From: Bacteroidota bacterium
Lineage (GTDB): Bacteria; Bacteroidota; Bacteroidia; Flavobacteriales_D; Sanyastnellaceae
DNA: 44,012 nucleotides
Assembly (NCBI GenBank): GCA_002746975.1
Contig: NVXE01000001.1
Location: forward strand, 1 to 44,012
Direction: 5' to 3'
Positions 1 through 8,388 of the stretch are shown here, piece by piece. The translations under genes and the position numbers were made by a program. A model generated the notes under the pieces. It was given only the letters and a program-made list of their open reading frames with translations, made no database searches and was not told the origin of the DNA. Each line of letters begins with the position of its first letter. Within the stretch, counting starts at the first letter, position 1.

Positions 1-67
1 AAGTAAAATAAGAGATAAACAAGTATCAATTAGGCTAAGTCAAAATCTAGTGTAAAGCATGTGACTT

Positions 68-75
68 TAACTTTG
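68..75 (+). promoter_or_regulatory. Candidate Bacteroidetes -7 promoter element
   Basis: TAACTTTG matches the Bacteroidetes TAnnTTTG -7 consensus exactly. It lies about 45 nt before a small ORF and 220 nt before the GT32 gene, which it could transcribe together. No clear TTTG -33 box stands at the usual distance, so this is a weak inference. Confidence 0.3.
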
Positions 76-119
76 TAAACCAACTGCCTTAACGAACATT
101 ACAACCAACTAATAAACCA

Positions 120-287
120 ATGCTAAAATTCATTATAAAAATCTACAAACAATTAGTATTACAAAACAAGTTCAGTAGGTATCTGATATATATTACAAGA
201 GAAATCATCAAAGCTGATCCTAGTTTATTGTTTGCTCAACACCTTAATAATTGGAATGAGCATAGAAAAATTAGTCAACAGCATTAA
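120..287 (+). CDS. Small hypothetical protein (55 aa)
   Basis: This ATG-started 55-codon frame begins MLKFIIKIYKQLVLQNK and ends NEHRKISQQH, and it stops 6 nt before the GT32 start. The close spacing suggests co-transcription with the glycosyltransferase. The product is basic, with an amphipathic or hydrophobic N-terminal half. No family is recognised and no strong ribosome-binding site is visible. It could be a real short surface-polysaccharide-locus gene, a remnant of a longer gene, or chance. Confidence 0.3.
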   Translation: MLKFIIKIYKQLVLQNKFSRYLIYITREIIKADPSLLFAQHLNNWNEHRKISQQH

Positions 288-293
288 AAATAA

Positions 294-1085
294 ATGATAA
301 CAAAAATAATCCATTATTGCTGGTTAAGTGGTGAAGAATATCCACAAGACGTAAAAAACAATATTGCTTCTTGGAAAGCCATACTGCCAGATTATAAGTT
401 CATGTTATGGGATTTGAAGAAATCTGAAATACTTAAAAGCGTTTGGATACAACAAGCTTTGGAAAATAAAAAATACGCGTTTGCTTCAGATTTCATTAGA
501 CTTTATGCCGTTTATACCTATGGAGGTATATATTTAGATTCAGATGTTGAAGTCTTAAAAAGTTTTGATGACCTTCTTAGCTTACCATACTTTATAGGTA
601 CAGAATGTAATACTAAGAGAATAGAGGCCGCCGTTTTTGGTTCCGAAAAAAAAACCAAATGGCTCTTAACTTCCATGGAATATTATAACAATAGGTGTTT
701 CGTAAAGGAAGATGGTAATTTTGACATGAAGATATTGCCTCGAATTATGAAATCAAGGATTGAATTGATAACAAACATTACAATAATGGAAGCCTCTAAA
801 GTCCAAGAGTCGTTACCTTTACTCGAAAATGAGGATTCCTTCTTCTTATTTCCATTCGAGTATTTTAGTGCCAAAAATACAGAAACTGGGAAAATAACAA
901 AAACAAAAAACACCTATACAATTCATCATTTTTCTAGTTCTTGGATGCCTTTTGCATCCAAATTAAGACGAAAGATAATAGCAGTTATTGGCATTGATTT
1001 AACAGACCAAATAATTTCTTTTATGAAGTTAAGAGAACTTAGGATTTCCTTAAAGACTCTTAGTCCAAAATATGGTAGAAAGTAA
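294..1085 (+). CDS. GT32-type glycosyltransferase (capsular polysaccharide synthesis-like)
   Basis: This 263-aa cytosolic glycosyltransferase has the sugar-binding DXD region. The N-terminus MITKIIHYCWLSG with a following Trp-rich stretch, and the block ASDFIRLYAVYTYGGIYLDSDVEV (residues 64-87), are hallmarks of the GT32 / Gly_transf_sug family (OCH1-like and capsular enzymes). Asp83 and Asp85 in YLDSDVEV would bind the metal and nucleotide sugar. Such enzymes add single sugars to O-antigen or capsule units, but donor and acceptor cannot be read from the sequence. It follows a small ORF by 6 nt and may be the last gene of a surface-polysaccharide cluster lying to the left of the window. Confidence 0.85.
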   Translation: MITKIIHYCWLSGEEYPQDVKNNIASWKAILPDYKFMLWDLKKSEILKSVWIQQALENKKYAFASDFIRLYAVYTYGGIYLDSDVEVLKSFDDLLSLPYFIGTECNTKRIEAAVFGSEKKTKWLLTSMEYYNNRCFVKEDGNFDMKILPRIMKSRIELITNITIMEASKVQESLPLLENEDSFFLFPFEYFSAKNTETGKITKTKNTYTIHHFSSSWMPFASKLRRKIIAVIGIDLTDQIISFMKLRELRISLKTLSPKYGRK

Positions 1086-1247
1086 TTCTAAAAGTACTCT
1101 GTACGCAATTACAAGCTCTTTGTTGAGGTTAAATATGCCTTCACAAAGAAAAGAATTAATCCTATCATAAAAATAACGAAACGCTTAACTTAAACAAACC
1201 GTTTTGGTGCATTTAGAAATGATACTTAACTGATATTCGATAAAGCA

Positions 1248-1691
1248 ATGTTGCACAAGGAAATTCCTATAGTTTTAGAGCAAAGCTTTCCAGTTACAAA
1301 AGAAATACTGTGGAATGCAATAACAGAACGGGACCAAATGGTACAATGGTTTTTTGAAAACATAGAAACGTTTGAACCTAAAGTTGGATTTAAAACAAAA
1401 TTTGTCATAGAAAATGAAGGCAAAATATTTCCACATATTTGGACAATAATTGAGGTAGAGCAATTCAAAAAGATAGTTTACAACTGGAAATACAAAGGTT
1501 ATGCAGGCGATTCAAATGTAATTTTTGAATTGATTGAGCAAGGAAAGCACATCAAACTAAAATTGACTCATAAGGTTTTAGACAGCTTTCCAAAAAATAT
1601 TCCTGAGTTCAAGAGAGAAAGCTGTTTGGAGGGATGGAACTACTTTATTAAACAGCGTTTAAAGAACTATTTGGACAAAATATTAAATTAA
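1248..1691 (+). CDS. SRPBCC / AHSA1-like domain protein
   Basis: This 147-aa single-domain protein is of the START/Bet v1-like SRPBCC fold, AHSA1 subgroup. It starts with a beta strand (IVLEQSFPVTKEILWNAITE), then has the typical WF..I..F.PKVG and a C-terminal long helix (ESCLEGWNYFIKQRLKNYLDKIL). These proteins bind hydrophobic ligands or act in stress functions; the role here is unknown. The ATG at 1248 is the only plausible start and has no strong Shine-Dalgarno. It is a stand-alone gene with about 160 nt before it and 115 nt after it. Confidence 0.8.
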   Translation: MLHKEIPIVLEQSFPVTKEILWNAITERDQMVQWFFENIETFEPKVGFKTKFVIENEGKIFPHIWTIIEVEQFKKIVYNWKYKGYAGDSNVIFELIEQGKHIKLKLTHKVLDSFPKNIPEFKRESCLEGWNYFIKQRLKNYLDKILN

Positions 1692-1705
1692 AAACAACCC
1701 CGCTA

Positions 1706-1726
1706 CCACAAGATTGCATCTCGTGG
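1706..1726. repeat. Hairpin in SRPBCC-serine hydrolase spacer
   Basis: CCACAAGA (1706-1713) and TCTCGTGG (1719-1726) form an 8-bp stem with one A-C mismatch and a 5-nt loop. A pyrimidine-rich run (CCCTCTCTTT) follows, and later comes a purine run with AGGGA that could pair with the upstream TCCCT. The whole 1692-1806 spacer may therefore fold. It has no T-tract directly after the stem, so it is not a typical intrinsic terminator. Confidence 0.4.
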
Positions 1727-1806
1727 ATTCCCTCTCTTTATTTATTCTATTTTTCATATATTCGAAGGGATGAGGAATTTAAAAAAACGCATTGTCCTAA
1801 AATAAT

Positions 1807-2859
1807 ATGGAAAAAAAACAAGTAAAACGTATACTCAGAATAGTATTTATTATGGCGAGTTTAAGCTCCTTGGTGTTTGTGCCATGGATTTTAGTAAAGG
1901 CTTGGATAGTACCACTACCGGATACGGTTCAAGAACAAGTAAATGAAGCCATTGATCATGGATTTGATGGAATGCTAGTTTATGTGGACCAAGCTGGGAA
2001 ACCACCGGAGTTTTATGCTGCAGGCTGGCATGACCGAAAAACCAAAACAGCTGCCAACCCCAAAGCCTTATTTAAGATTGCCAGTATTAGTAAATTATAT
2101 GTTGCTGTTGCTACAGCCAAATTAGTCAAAGAGAATCGTTTGTCTTTAGACAAAACACTCGCTGATTACTTGCCAGAACTTGTAGGAAGGATTGAAAATG
2201 CAGATAAAATCACCTTGGGGTTAATGGTGCAACATCGCAGTGGTATTCCCAATTTTACCGACCATCCTGGATTTTGGTCAGACCCTCCGCATGAAAATAG
2301 TGAAACACTTGAGTTAGTATTGGATAAACCTGCTGACTTTGCCCCTGATAAAAAATATAGTTATTCAAATACCAATTACTTGTTGATTGGCAATATCATG
2401 GATAAAATTTTAGGATATAGTCATCGTCAATATATCAAAAAAGAAATTTTGATACCGCTTGAGCTGAACAATACATATAGTTTGCTCAGTGAAGTAGATA
2501 TAGACGATGTGATGAGTGGGTATTACGTTGGTTATGATGATGATATGAAGCATAATGATTTTATAAGTCCAGCTGGCTCCATGATTGCAACAGCAGAGGA
2601 TGTAGGTGTTTTCTTGAGAGCATTAAATGATGGTTCAGTGTTTAATGAAGGGGAACAGGAAATCTATTCCTCTATTTACGAGTATGAACATACTGGTCTG
2701 ATTCCTGGCTATCAGAGTATTGCCAAATACCACAAAGACATCAACACGGTTGTTATTCAATTTAATAATACAACTAACTTTGATGGATATGACTGGAATT
2801 TAGCAGAAATCATATATAGTCGTATTGTTAAAATAGTGAGAAGTGATAAAAGCTCTTAA
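1807..2859 (+). CDS. Serine hydrolase, class C beta-lactamase / DD-peptidase-like
   Basis: This 350-aa membrane-anchored or exported hydrolase of the beta-lactamase superfamily (PF00144) carries all three catalytic motifs. These are S93-I-S-K96 (nucleophile and general base), Y186-S-N188, and H295-T-G297 in the place of KTG. Residues 10-36 form one hydrophobic segment that can serve as signal anchor. Relatives include D-alanyl-D-alanine carboxypeptidases and esterases, so the substrate could be peptidoglycan or a small ester or amide. It stands alone, with a 115-nt structured spacer before it and a 271-nt spacer after it. Confidence 0.85.
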   Translation: MEKKQVKRILRIVFIMASLSSLVFVPWILVKAWIVPLPDTVQEQVNEAIDHGFDGMLVYVDQAGKPPEFYAAGWHDRKTKTAANPKALFKIASISKLYVAVATAKLVKENRLSLDKTLADYLPELVGRIENADKITLGLMVQHRSGIPNFTDHPGFWSDPPHENSETLELVLDKPADFAPDKKYSYSNTNYLLIGNIMDKILGYSHRQYIKKEILIPLELNNTYSLLSEVDIDDVMSGYYVGYDDDMKHNDFISPAGSMIATAEDVGVFLRALNDGSVFNEGEQEIYSSIYEYEHTGLIPGYQSIAKYHKDINTVVIQFNNTTNFDGYDWNLAEIIYSRIVKIVRSDKSS

Positions 2860-2870
2860 CAATGTATAAT
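2855..2870 (+). repeat. Gene-3' spacer motif, copy 1
   Basis: CTTAACAATGTATAAT overlaps the stop codon of the serine hydrolase gene. It resembles sequences right after other genes here (3942, 7304, 8890 and 12927), with shared core yAACAA-(c)-ATATAaa. It is the left member of the recurring spacer signature. Confidence 0.35.
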
Positions 2871-2984
2871 AAGTAGATTACTACCTTGTTTAAGCACCTT
2901 TATCTCAAGATGGCATCCTATTGTATGCTTATTCCTTATTTCATACATCTGTTGCGCATTTGTCACAAAACAGCAGGAGCTATG

Positions 2985-3010
2985 AGCTGAAACCAGATTC
3001 AGCTTTTATT
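2985..3010 (+). terminator. Candidate intrinsic terminator after serine hydrolase
   Basis: AGCTGAA (2985-2991), loop ACCAGA and TTCAGCT (2998-3004) form a perfect 7-bp stem followed by TTTATT. It lies 125 nt after the hydrolase stop codon, which is rather far but still before the next promoter-like region. Confidence 0.45.
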
Positions 3011-3074
3011 GGAAAACGATCGTCTAGTAATTAAAGCACTCTAATTTCGCTGGTATTCTTAAATTAGTTTTCAA

Positions 3075-3129
3075 TGCGCTATATTTAGGGATATAGTTTA
3101 CATGACTACTATTCATACGTTGGTAATGT
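3075..3129 (+). repeat. Gene-5' spacer motif, copy 1 (before PhzF)
   Basis: The block starts TGCGCTATATTTAGGG, contains the inverted pair ATAGT (3093-3097) and ACTAT (3108-3112), and ends ATACGTTGGTAATGTA at the PhzF start. Closely similar blocks occur at 7406, 9085 and 15531. TATATTTA could also act as a variant -7 promoter box. Confidence 0.45.
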
Positions 3130-3130
3130 A

Positions 3131-3934
3131 ATGGAACGAACAAAAATGAAACTTGAACTTTATCAAATCGATGCATTTACGGATAAAACTTTTGGAGGAA
3201 ACCCGGCCTGTGTTGTTCCTTTAAAGGATTGGTTACCAGATGACACCTTATTAAAAATCACTAAAGAAAATGCAGTTGCTGAAACTGCTTTTTTTGTAGA
3301 TAAAGGTGATAAAATACATTTGCGATGGTTTACACCTGAAATTGAAATGGACTTATGCGGACATGCAACACTTGCAGCTGCTCATTGCTTAAAGTCAATT
3401 TTAAACTATCCTAAAGACAGTATAATATTTGAAACATTGAGTGGAGATTTGACAGTTTTTGTTAAGAATGGTTTATATTATTTAGACCTTCCTTCACGAA
3501 TGCCCATAGTTTCAGAGCTCCCTGAAATCATTAGAAAATCATTGAATATACAACCGAGGGAGGTTCATAAATCAAGAGATTATTTATTGGTCTATGATAC
3601 AGAAGAAGAAATTGAAAATATCAAAATTGACAAACAAATATTTGACCAAATAAATCTTGACCCAGGAGGTGTAATTGTCACGGCGAAAGGAGAAAATTGT
3701 GATTTTGTATCGAGATTTTTTACACCACAAGCATCAATTTTGGAAGACCCTGTTACAGGTTCAGCACATTGTACATTAATTCCATTTTGGTCATTGAGAC
3801 TTAGAAAAAAAGAACTAGATGCAATACAAATTTCTGATAGGGTTGGGAAATTACAATGTCAAAACAAAAATGATAGAGTAATTATAAGTGGAAAAGCCAA
3901 GACGTATTCAATTGGAAACTTATGGACAGCATAA
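3131..3934 (+). CDS. PhzF family isomerase/epimerase-like protein
   Basis: This 267-aa protein has the two-lobed diaminopimelate epimerase-like fold of the PhzF family. Seen directly are the N-terminal MKLELYQIDAFT strand, FGGNPACVV, the presumed catalytic acid E51 in AVAETAFFV, DLCGHATLAAAH at about 74-85, and the second-lobe DPVTGSAHC. The phenazine enzyme isomerises a dihydro-anthranilate, but most family members have unknown substrates and no other phenazine genes are present. The family normally begins at the second Met (3146, MKLELYQ), which is an equally good start. It directly follows a spacer motif block. Confidence 0.88.
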   Translation: MERTKMKLELYQIDAFTDKTFGGNPACVVPLKDWLPDDTLLKITKENAVAETAFFVDKGDKIHLRWFTPEIEMDLCGHATLAAAHCLKSILNYPKDSIIFETLSGDLTVFVKNGLYYLDLPSRMPIVSELPEIIRKSLNIQPREVHKSRDYLLVYDTEEEIENIKIDKQIFDQINLDPGGVIVTAKGENCDFVSRFFTPQASILEDPVTGSAHCTLIPFWSLRLRKKELDAIQISDRVGKLQCQNKNDRVIISGKAKTYSIGNLWTA

Positions 3935-3941
3935 AAACTAA

Positions 3942-3960
3942 TGCCAACAACACATATTAA
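3942..3960 (+). repeat. Gene-3' spacer motif, copy 2 (after PhzF)
   Basis: TGCCAACAACACATATTAA begins 7 nt after the PhzF stop. Its GCCAAC is the inverse of the GTTGG at 3120 just before the same gene, so the PhzF gene is bracketed by short inverted ends like a cassette. Confidence 0.35.
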
Positions 3961-3992
3961 ACCATTTCAACAAAACCAAAAACAAGCAGTTT

Positions 3993-5747
3993 ATGATTTT
4001 CAAGCTAAATAGAATTCTCCTAGTCCTGGCCCTCTGCAATTCTATTGGCTGCATTGCTCAGGAAAAGACACGTCCAAATGTAATTATAATAATGACGGAT
4101 GATCAAGGTTATGGCGATTTGGGGATTACTGGAAATGAGCAAATAAAAACACCAGTAATTGATGAGTTCGGAAGAAAAAGTATCCGGTTCAATAACTTTT
4201 ATGTTTCGCCAGTATGTGCACCTACACGCTCAAGTTTAATGACAGGCCGTTATTCATTGCGCACTGGAATTAGGGATACCTATAATGGAGGCGCTATTAT
4301 GGCATCTAATGAAATTACTATTGCCGAAATGTTGAATCAGGCTGATTATAAGACAGGGATTTTTGGTAAATGGCATTTAGGAGATAATTATCCTAGCAGG
4401 CCCAATGATCAAGGCTTTGATGAATCACTTATACATCTTGCAGGTGGAATGGGGCAGGTTGGTGATATTACAACATATTTTAAGGGAGATCGTAGTTATT
4501 TTGACCCTGTACTTTGGCGCAACGGAGAAAAGGAGTCGTTTGAAGGTTATTGTTCTGATATTTTCACAGATAATGCTGTTGCGTTTATTGAAAAAAATCA
4601 GGGTGCTCCCTTTTTCTGCTACCTTTCCTTTAATGCTCCTCACACCCCGTTACAAGTACCTGATCGCTATTATCAATTATATGCCGACATCGATCCGTCA
4701 GTTGATTTTGATAAAAATAATTCTTCATCCAGGAAAATGAGCGAGAAGGACAAAGAAGATGCAAGGAAGGTTTACGCAATGGTCACCAATATTGATGATA
4801 ATATTGGTAAAGTACTTGGGACATTGGATGAGCTTGGAATTGCCAAGAATACAGTAGTAATATTTATGACAGATAATGGTCCGCAACAACTGAGATATGT
4901 TGGAGGCATGAGAGGGAGAAAAGGTAGTGTCTTCAGGGGCGGAACTAGAGTGCCATTTTTCCTGCGATACCCTGCTTTATTTGAAGGAAATAAAGATATT
5001 GAAACCACAGCTGCCCATATTGATATCCTACCAACAATTGCTGAATTATGTAATGTAGCTATCCCAAGACCAAAGAAAATTGATGGCAAAAGCCTTTTGC
5101 CAATTATTAAAGGCGAAAATATTGATTGGGCAGATAGATCATTGTTTTTCTATTGGACAAGGCGATATCCTGAGCTTTATAATAATATGGCACTTCAAAA
5201 GGCAGATTATAAACTGGTTGGACATGCAGATTATAATTCTTCAATAGAAGATTTTGAATTGTTCAATATCAAAAAAGATCCTCAAGAACAAAGAAATATT
5301 GTATTAGAAAATAGAGGCATAGCAAATGACCTCAAAAAAGAGCTTGACAATATTTATCAAGAATTAATTTTTTCAGAAAACCTGTTAAATCAACCAATTA
5401 TCTCCATTGGTAGTGCATATGAAAATCCAGTGATACTCAATAGAAATGACGCAGATGGTCAACGTGGAATATGGGATCAAGAAGAGATATTTGGGAAATG
5501 GAAAGTAGGAATTGCTGAGGGTAATTACAACATAAAATTCAAGTTCATTAAACCAGTTGATGGAGCTGGAAGAATGTTTTTAGAAACAAATGCAATCATT
5601 AATCAAATGCAAAACAATTTAAGAACAGATATTATTGAGATGAAAAACATCCACCTTCCTGAAATGAAATGTGACTTGGTTCCATTTTATCTGGTAGATA
5701 ACAAAAGAATTTTCCCTTTTTGGGTTGAGGTGGAAAAAATTGAATAG
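3993..5747 (+). CDS. Arylsulfatase (S1 family), exported, with C-terminal extension
   Basis: This 584-aa formylglycine-dependent sulfatase hydrolyses sulfate esters, probably on polysaccharides. The formylglycine motif is C75-A-P-T-R79 followed by SSLMTGR. The metal-binding start is NVIIIMTDDQGYGD (residues 29-42), and GKWHLGD and MTDNGPQQ are the other core motifs. An N-terminal signal peptide is present; GC at 19-20 could serve as a weak lipobox, otherwise cleavage falls near IAQ. The part beyond about residue 455 is a beta-rich extension not needed for catalysis. A second sulfatase follows 86 nt downstream. Activity requires a formylglycine-generating enzyme encoded elsewhere. Confidence 0.92.
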   Translation: MIFKLNRILLVLALCNSIGCIAQEKTRPNVIIIMTDDQGYGDLGITGNEQIKTPVIDEFGRKSIRFNNFYVSPVCAPTRSSLMTGRYSLRTGIRDTYNGGAIMASNEITIAEMLNQADYKTGIFGKWHLGDNYPSRPNDQGFDESLIHLAGGMGQVGDITTYFKGDRSYFDPVLWRNGEKESFEGYCSDIFTDNAVAFIEKNQGAPFFCYLSFNAPHTPLQVPDRYYQLYADIDPSVDFDKNNSSSRKMSEKDKEDARKVYAMVTNIDDNIGKVLGTLDELGIAKNTVVIFMTDNGPQQLRYVGGMRGRKGSVFRGGTRVPFFLRYPALFEGNKDIETTAAHIDILPTIAELCNVAIPRPKKIDGKSLLPIIKGENIDWADRSLFFYWTRRYPELYNNMALQKADYKLVGHADYNSSIEDFELFNIKKDPQEQRNIVLENRGIANDLKKELDNIYQELIFSENLLNQPIISIGSAYENPVILNRNDADGQRGIWDQEEIFGKWKVGIAEGNYNIKFKFIKPVDGAGRMFLETNAIINQMQNNLRTDIIEMKNIHLPEMKCDLVPFYLVDNKRIFPFWVEVEKIE

Positions 5748-5768
5748 TGCATGCTTGTGACCATAAAT

Positions 5769-5790
5769 TAAATGAATAATAATTCATTTA
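5769..5790. promoter_or_regulatory. Palindrome between the two sulfatase genes
   Basis: The arms TAAATGAAT (5769-5777) and ATTCATTTA (5782-5790) are perfectly complementary around AATA. This may be a weak terminator or mRNA hairpin of the first sulfatase gene, or an operator for the second. No T-tract follows directly. Confidence 0.35.
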
Positions 5791-5833
5791 CCAGAGTCAT
5801 TATGCTTCATGAAAGGCAACAAGAAAAAGGTTT

Positions 5834-7282
5834 ATGAAAAAGATACGAATAGTAATTTTAATAAGTTTTACAAGTCTCATTTTATACAGTTGTAAAAAAC
5901 ATAGTAAAAATAATGAGGATACAGCTACTAGAAAACCTAACATTATTTATATCCTAGCAGATGATTTAGGGTATGGCGATTTAAGTCTAACTGGACAAGA
6001 GAAATTTTCTACACCAAATATTGACAGATTAGCGAAAAATGGTATGTTTTTTACGCAACACTATTCAGGCTCAACCGTTTGTGCTCCTTCCCGCTCAGCA
6101 TTGATGACAGGCCAACATACTGGCCATACTTTTATTCGTGGAAATAAGGAAATTGACCCTGAAGGGCAATATCCTTTAGATGCTTCAATAATTACAATTC
6201 CTAAGCTTTTAAAATCTGTAGGCTATACAACAGGAGCTTTCGGAAAATGGGGTTTAGGGTATCCATCTTCTAGCGGTGACCCAAACAATCAGGGTTTTGA
6301 TGAATTCTATGGATACAATTGCCAAAGGGTGGGTCATAATTATTACCCTTATCATATGTGGCACAATCAAACCAAAGAAATACTTGAAGGCAATAAGGGT
6401 AAAAAAACTGAAACTTACGGCCCTAATATTATTCACCAAAAGGCCATTTCATTTATCGAAAAAAATAAGGACACTTCCTTTTTTATGTTCTATCCGTCGA
6501 TCATACCTCATGCAGAACTCGCTGCTCCAGATGACCTTATGGAAAAATTTAGAGCGGAATTTTCACCCGAAAGAAACTACGTGGGTATTGATGATGGAGA
6601 AAATTACAAAAATGGTGGTTATGGTTCGCAAAAAGAGCCTCATACGGCTTTTGCTGCAATGGTCTATCTCTTAGACAAGCAAGTAGGAGAGATTATAAAG
6701 AAAGTAGAGGAACTTGGTATTGCAGAGAATACCATCATAATTTTTACCTCAGATAATGGTCCACATCAAGAAGGGGGTGCCGATCCTGATTTTTTTAATA
6801 GTAACGCTCATTTAAAAGGATACAAACGTGATTTATACGAAGGTGGAATAAGAGTTCCTATGATTGCTTACTGGCCAGGAAAAATCAAGGCCAATACTAC
6901 CTCTAATCACATTTCAGCTTTCTGGGATTTTTTACCTACGGTCTGTGAAATAGCAGCAATAAAAACGCCACAACAGATAGATGGCATCTCCTTCTTACCA
7001 GAGCTGTTAGGTGAAAAACAAAAAGAACATCCTTATTTATACTGGGAATTTCATGAGCAAGGGGGTAAACAAGCGGTAAGACTTGGAGATTGGAAAGGCG
7101 TTCGTTTACAAATGAGCAATAATCCCGAAGCTCCTATTGAACTTTATAATCTAGCTTTAGATATTGGCGAACAAAATAATGTTACTAGAGAAAATCCAAA
7201 AATCGCAGAAAAACTTGCTAAAATCATGAATAAAGAACATTCCTATTCGCAGGAATTTCAACTGGAATTTGAGATAAATTGA
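5834..7282 (+). CDS. Sulfatase lipoprotein (S1 family, GALNS/arylsulfatase-like)
   Basis: This 482-aa sulfatase has a clear lipoprotein signal: a hydrophobic stretch 4-16, then lipobox LYSC with Cys20 as lipidated residue, then a Lys/Asn-rich linker. The formylglycine motif is C83-A-P-S-R87 followed by SALMTGQ. Metal ligands are in NIIYILADDLGYGD (36-49) and FTSDNGPHQEGG; GAFGKWGLG also fits the family. It should sit on the periplasmic or outer face and desulfate carbohydrate. It forms a pair with the upstream sulfatase and probably shares a transcript, although the 86-nt spacer holds a palindrome. Confidence 0.92.
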   Translation: MKKIRIVILISFTSLILYSCKKHSKNNEDTATRKPNIIYILADDLGYGDLSLTGQEKFSTPNIDRLAKNGMFFTQHYSGSTVCAPSRSALMTGQHTGHTFIRGNKEIDPEGQYPLDASIITIPKLLKSVGYTTGAFGKWGLGYPSSSGDPNNQGFDEFYGYNCQRVGHNYYPYHMWHNQTKEILEGNKGKKTETYGPNIIHQKAISFIEKNKDTSFFMFYPSIIPHAELAAPDDLMEKFRAEFSPERNYVGIDDGENYKNGGYGSQKEPHTAFAAMVYLLDKQVGEIIKKVEELGIAENTIIIFTSDNGPHQEGGADPDFFNSNAHLKGYKRDLYEGGIRVPMIAYWPGKIKANTTSNHISAFWDFLPTVCEIAAIKTPQQIDGISFLPELLGEKQKEHPYLYWEFHEQGGKQAVRLGDWKGVRLQMSNNPEAPIELYNLALDIGEQNNVTRENPKIAEKLAKIMNKEHSYSQEFQLEFEIN

Positions 7283-7303
7283 GCACAACCAATCACCAAA
7301 TCC

Positions 7304-7350
7304 TGGCAACATATAAAACGGAACCCATCTTTGAAGGTATTTGGTTGCCA
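7304..7350 (+). repeat. Inverted repeat / gene-3' motif, copy 3
   Basis: TGGCAAC (7304-7310) and GTTGCCA (7344-7350) are perfect 7-bp inverted arms separated by 33 nt. The left arm continues as CATATAAAA, matching the motif seen after other genes. A-rich sequence, not a T-tract, follows the right arm, so it is not a standard terminator. Confidence 0.45.
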
Positions 7351-7405
7351 AAAAAAATGAGGCGCTTTTGCTAGTTACCTAAATACTAACCCGCTAACTT
7401 TAATT

Positions 7406-7452
7406 TGTGTTATATTTAGGATATTATTGCTAATAGTTTTAACGGTAGTAGT
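7406..7452 (+). repeat. Gene-5' spacer motif, copy 2 (before VOC gene)
   Basis: The block starts TGTGTTATATTTAGGATAT and ends in the sequence just before the VOC start codon. Its TATATTTAGG core is identical to the copy at 9085 and nearly so to that at 3075. Confidence 0.45.
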
Positions 7453-7809
7453 ATGCTAACAGACATCAACCCAAAATTACCAATGCGTAACAAAAGTGTT
7501 ACGAGGGCATTTTATGAAACACAGCTAGGATTTAAGGTTTTAGGGAGTGCTGACTATGAGGGGTATTTGATGATGGAAAAAGACCAAATTCAAATACATT
7601 TCTTTGAATTTAAAGAGCTTAACCCTAAAGAAAATTACGGGCAGGTCTATGTCCGAACCAACAATATAGATGAATTACATCAAACATATATAGATAATCA
7701 AACACGTATTCATCCTAATGGAAAATTAGAAATTAAACCCTGGGGGCAAAAGGAATTTTCAATACTTGATCCAGATAATAATTTGTTGACATTTGGACAA
7801 GGTGCTTAA
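7453..7809 (+). CDS. VOC (glyoxalase/bleomycin-resistance-like) protein
   Basis: This 118-aa protein has the paired beta-alpha-beta-beta-beta modules of the vicinal-oxygen-chelate superfamily. It shows INPKLPMRNKSVTRAFYETQLGFKVLG at the start, IHFFEF in the middle and the terminal WGQKEFSILDPDNNLLTFGQ. The pattern is closest to bleomycin-resistance-type binding proteins of flavobacteria. The ligand is unknown. It is followed by a DUF1905/YdeI gene (75 nt) and a DinB gene, which may form one transcript. Confidence 0.85.
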   Translation: MLTDINPKLPMRNKSVTRAFYETQLGFKVLGSADYEGYLMMEKDQIQIHFFEFKELNPKENYGQVYVRTNNIDELHQTYIDNQTRIHPNGKLEIKPWGQKEFSILDPDNNLLTFGQGA

Positions 7810-7884
7810 AAATAGAATAAGAGCCAGTAGCATTCTGTATTTTTGAGATATTAAAGGCAAACTGAAAACCAACCTTGAAAAGAA

Positions 7885-8355
7885 ATGAAAACGTATCAAT
7901 TTAATACTGCCCTTAAAAGACCAGATGGTATTGGTACTTGGCATTATATTGACACTCCCATTCAAGTAGAAAAAGAATTTGACACCAAAGGAAAGGTTCG
8001 CATTTGCGGAAATATAAATACCATCCCATTCCATTCAACTTTAATCCCTAGAGGTAATGGAGAGCATTATATAGTCCTTGATAAAATCATACGTGAAAAG
8101 GCAAAAATTGAGGTTGGCGACCAAATGAAAATTGAAATTTGGCAGGACCATTCTGAAAGAAAAGTAACCGTTCCTAGTGATTTTAAAACTGCACTTTCCA
8201 AAAAGAAAAGCACACTCCTCTTTTTTAAAGGGCTAGCCTATTCGCACCAAAAAGCTTATATAGATTGGGTAAATGACGCAAAAAAAGAGGAAACTCGAAA
8301 AAATAGGATTGTCAAATCAATCTTGAAGCTTGCTGATAAGAAAAAATTGAAATAG
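7885..8355 (+). CDS. DUF1905 + YdeI/OmpD-associated domain protein
   Basis: This 156-aa protein has an N-terminal DUF1905 barrel (about 5-95, with GTWHYIDTP and KVRICGNINTIPFHSTLIPRGNGEHYIVL). A C-terminal helical YdeI/OmpD-associated segment follows (about 105-150, with ALSKKKSTLLFFKGLAYSHQKAYIDWV). The family is linked to bacteriocin or peptide protection by name only and its molecular function is unknown. It is followed 33 nt later by a DinB gene on the same strand, so the two are probably co-transcribed. Confidence 0.85.
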   Translation: MKTYQFNTALKRPDGIGTWHYIDTPIQVEKEFDTKGKVRICGNINTIPFHSTLIPRGNGEHYIVLDKIIREKAKIEVGDQMKIEIWQDHSERKVTVPSDFKTALSKKKSTLLFFKGLAYSHQKAYIDWVNDAKKEETRKNRIVKSILKLADKKKLK

Positions 8356-8388
8356 TTATAATAACACCCATTGAACCGAAATTAAAAA

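Noticed and set aside
2910..2990. Short ATG frame in the spacer after the serine hydrolase
   Set aside because: It has 26 codons, no ribosome-binding site and overlaps the terminator hairpin.
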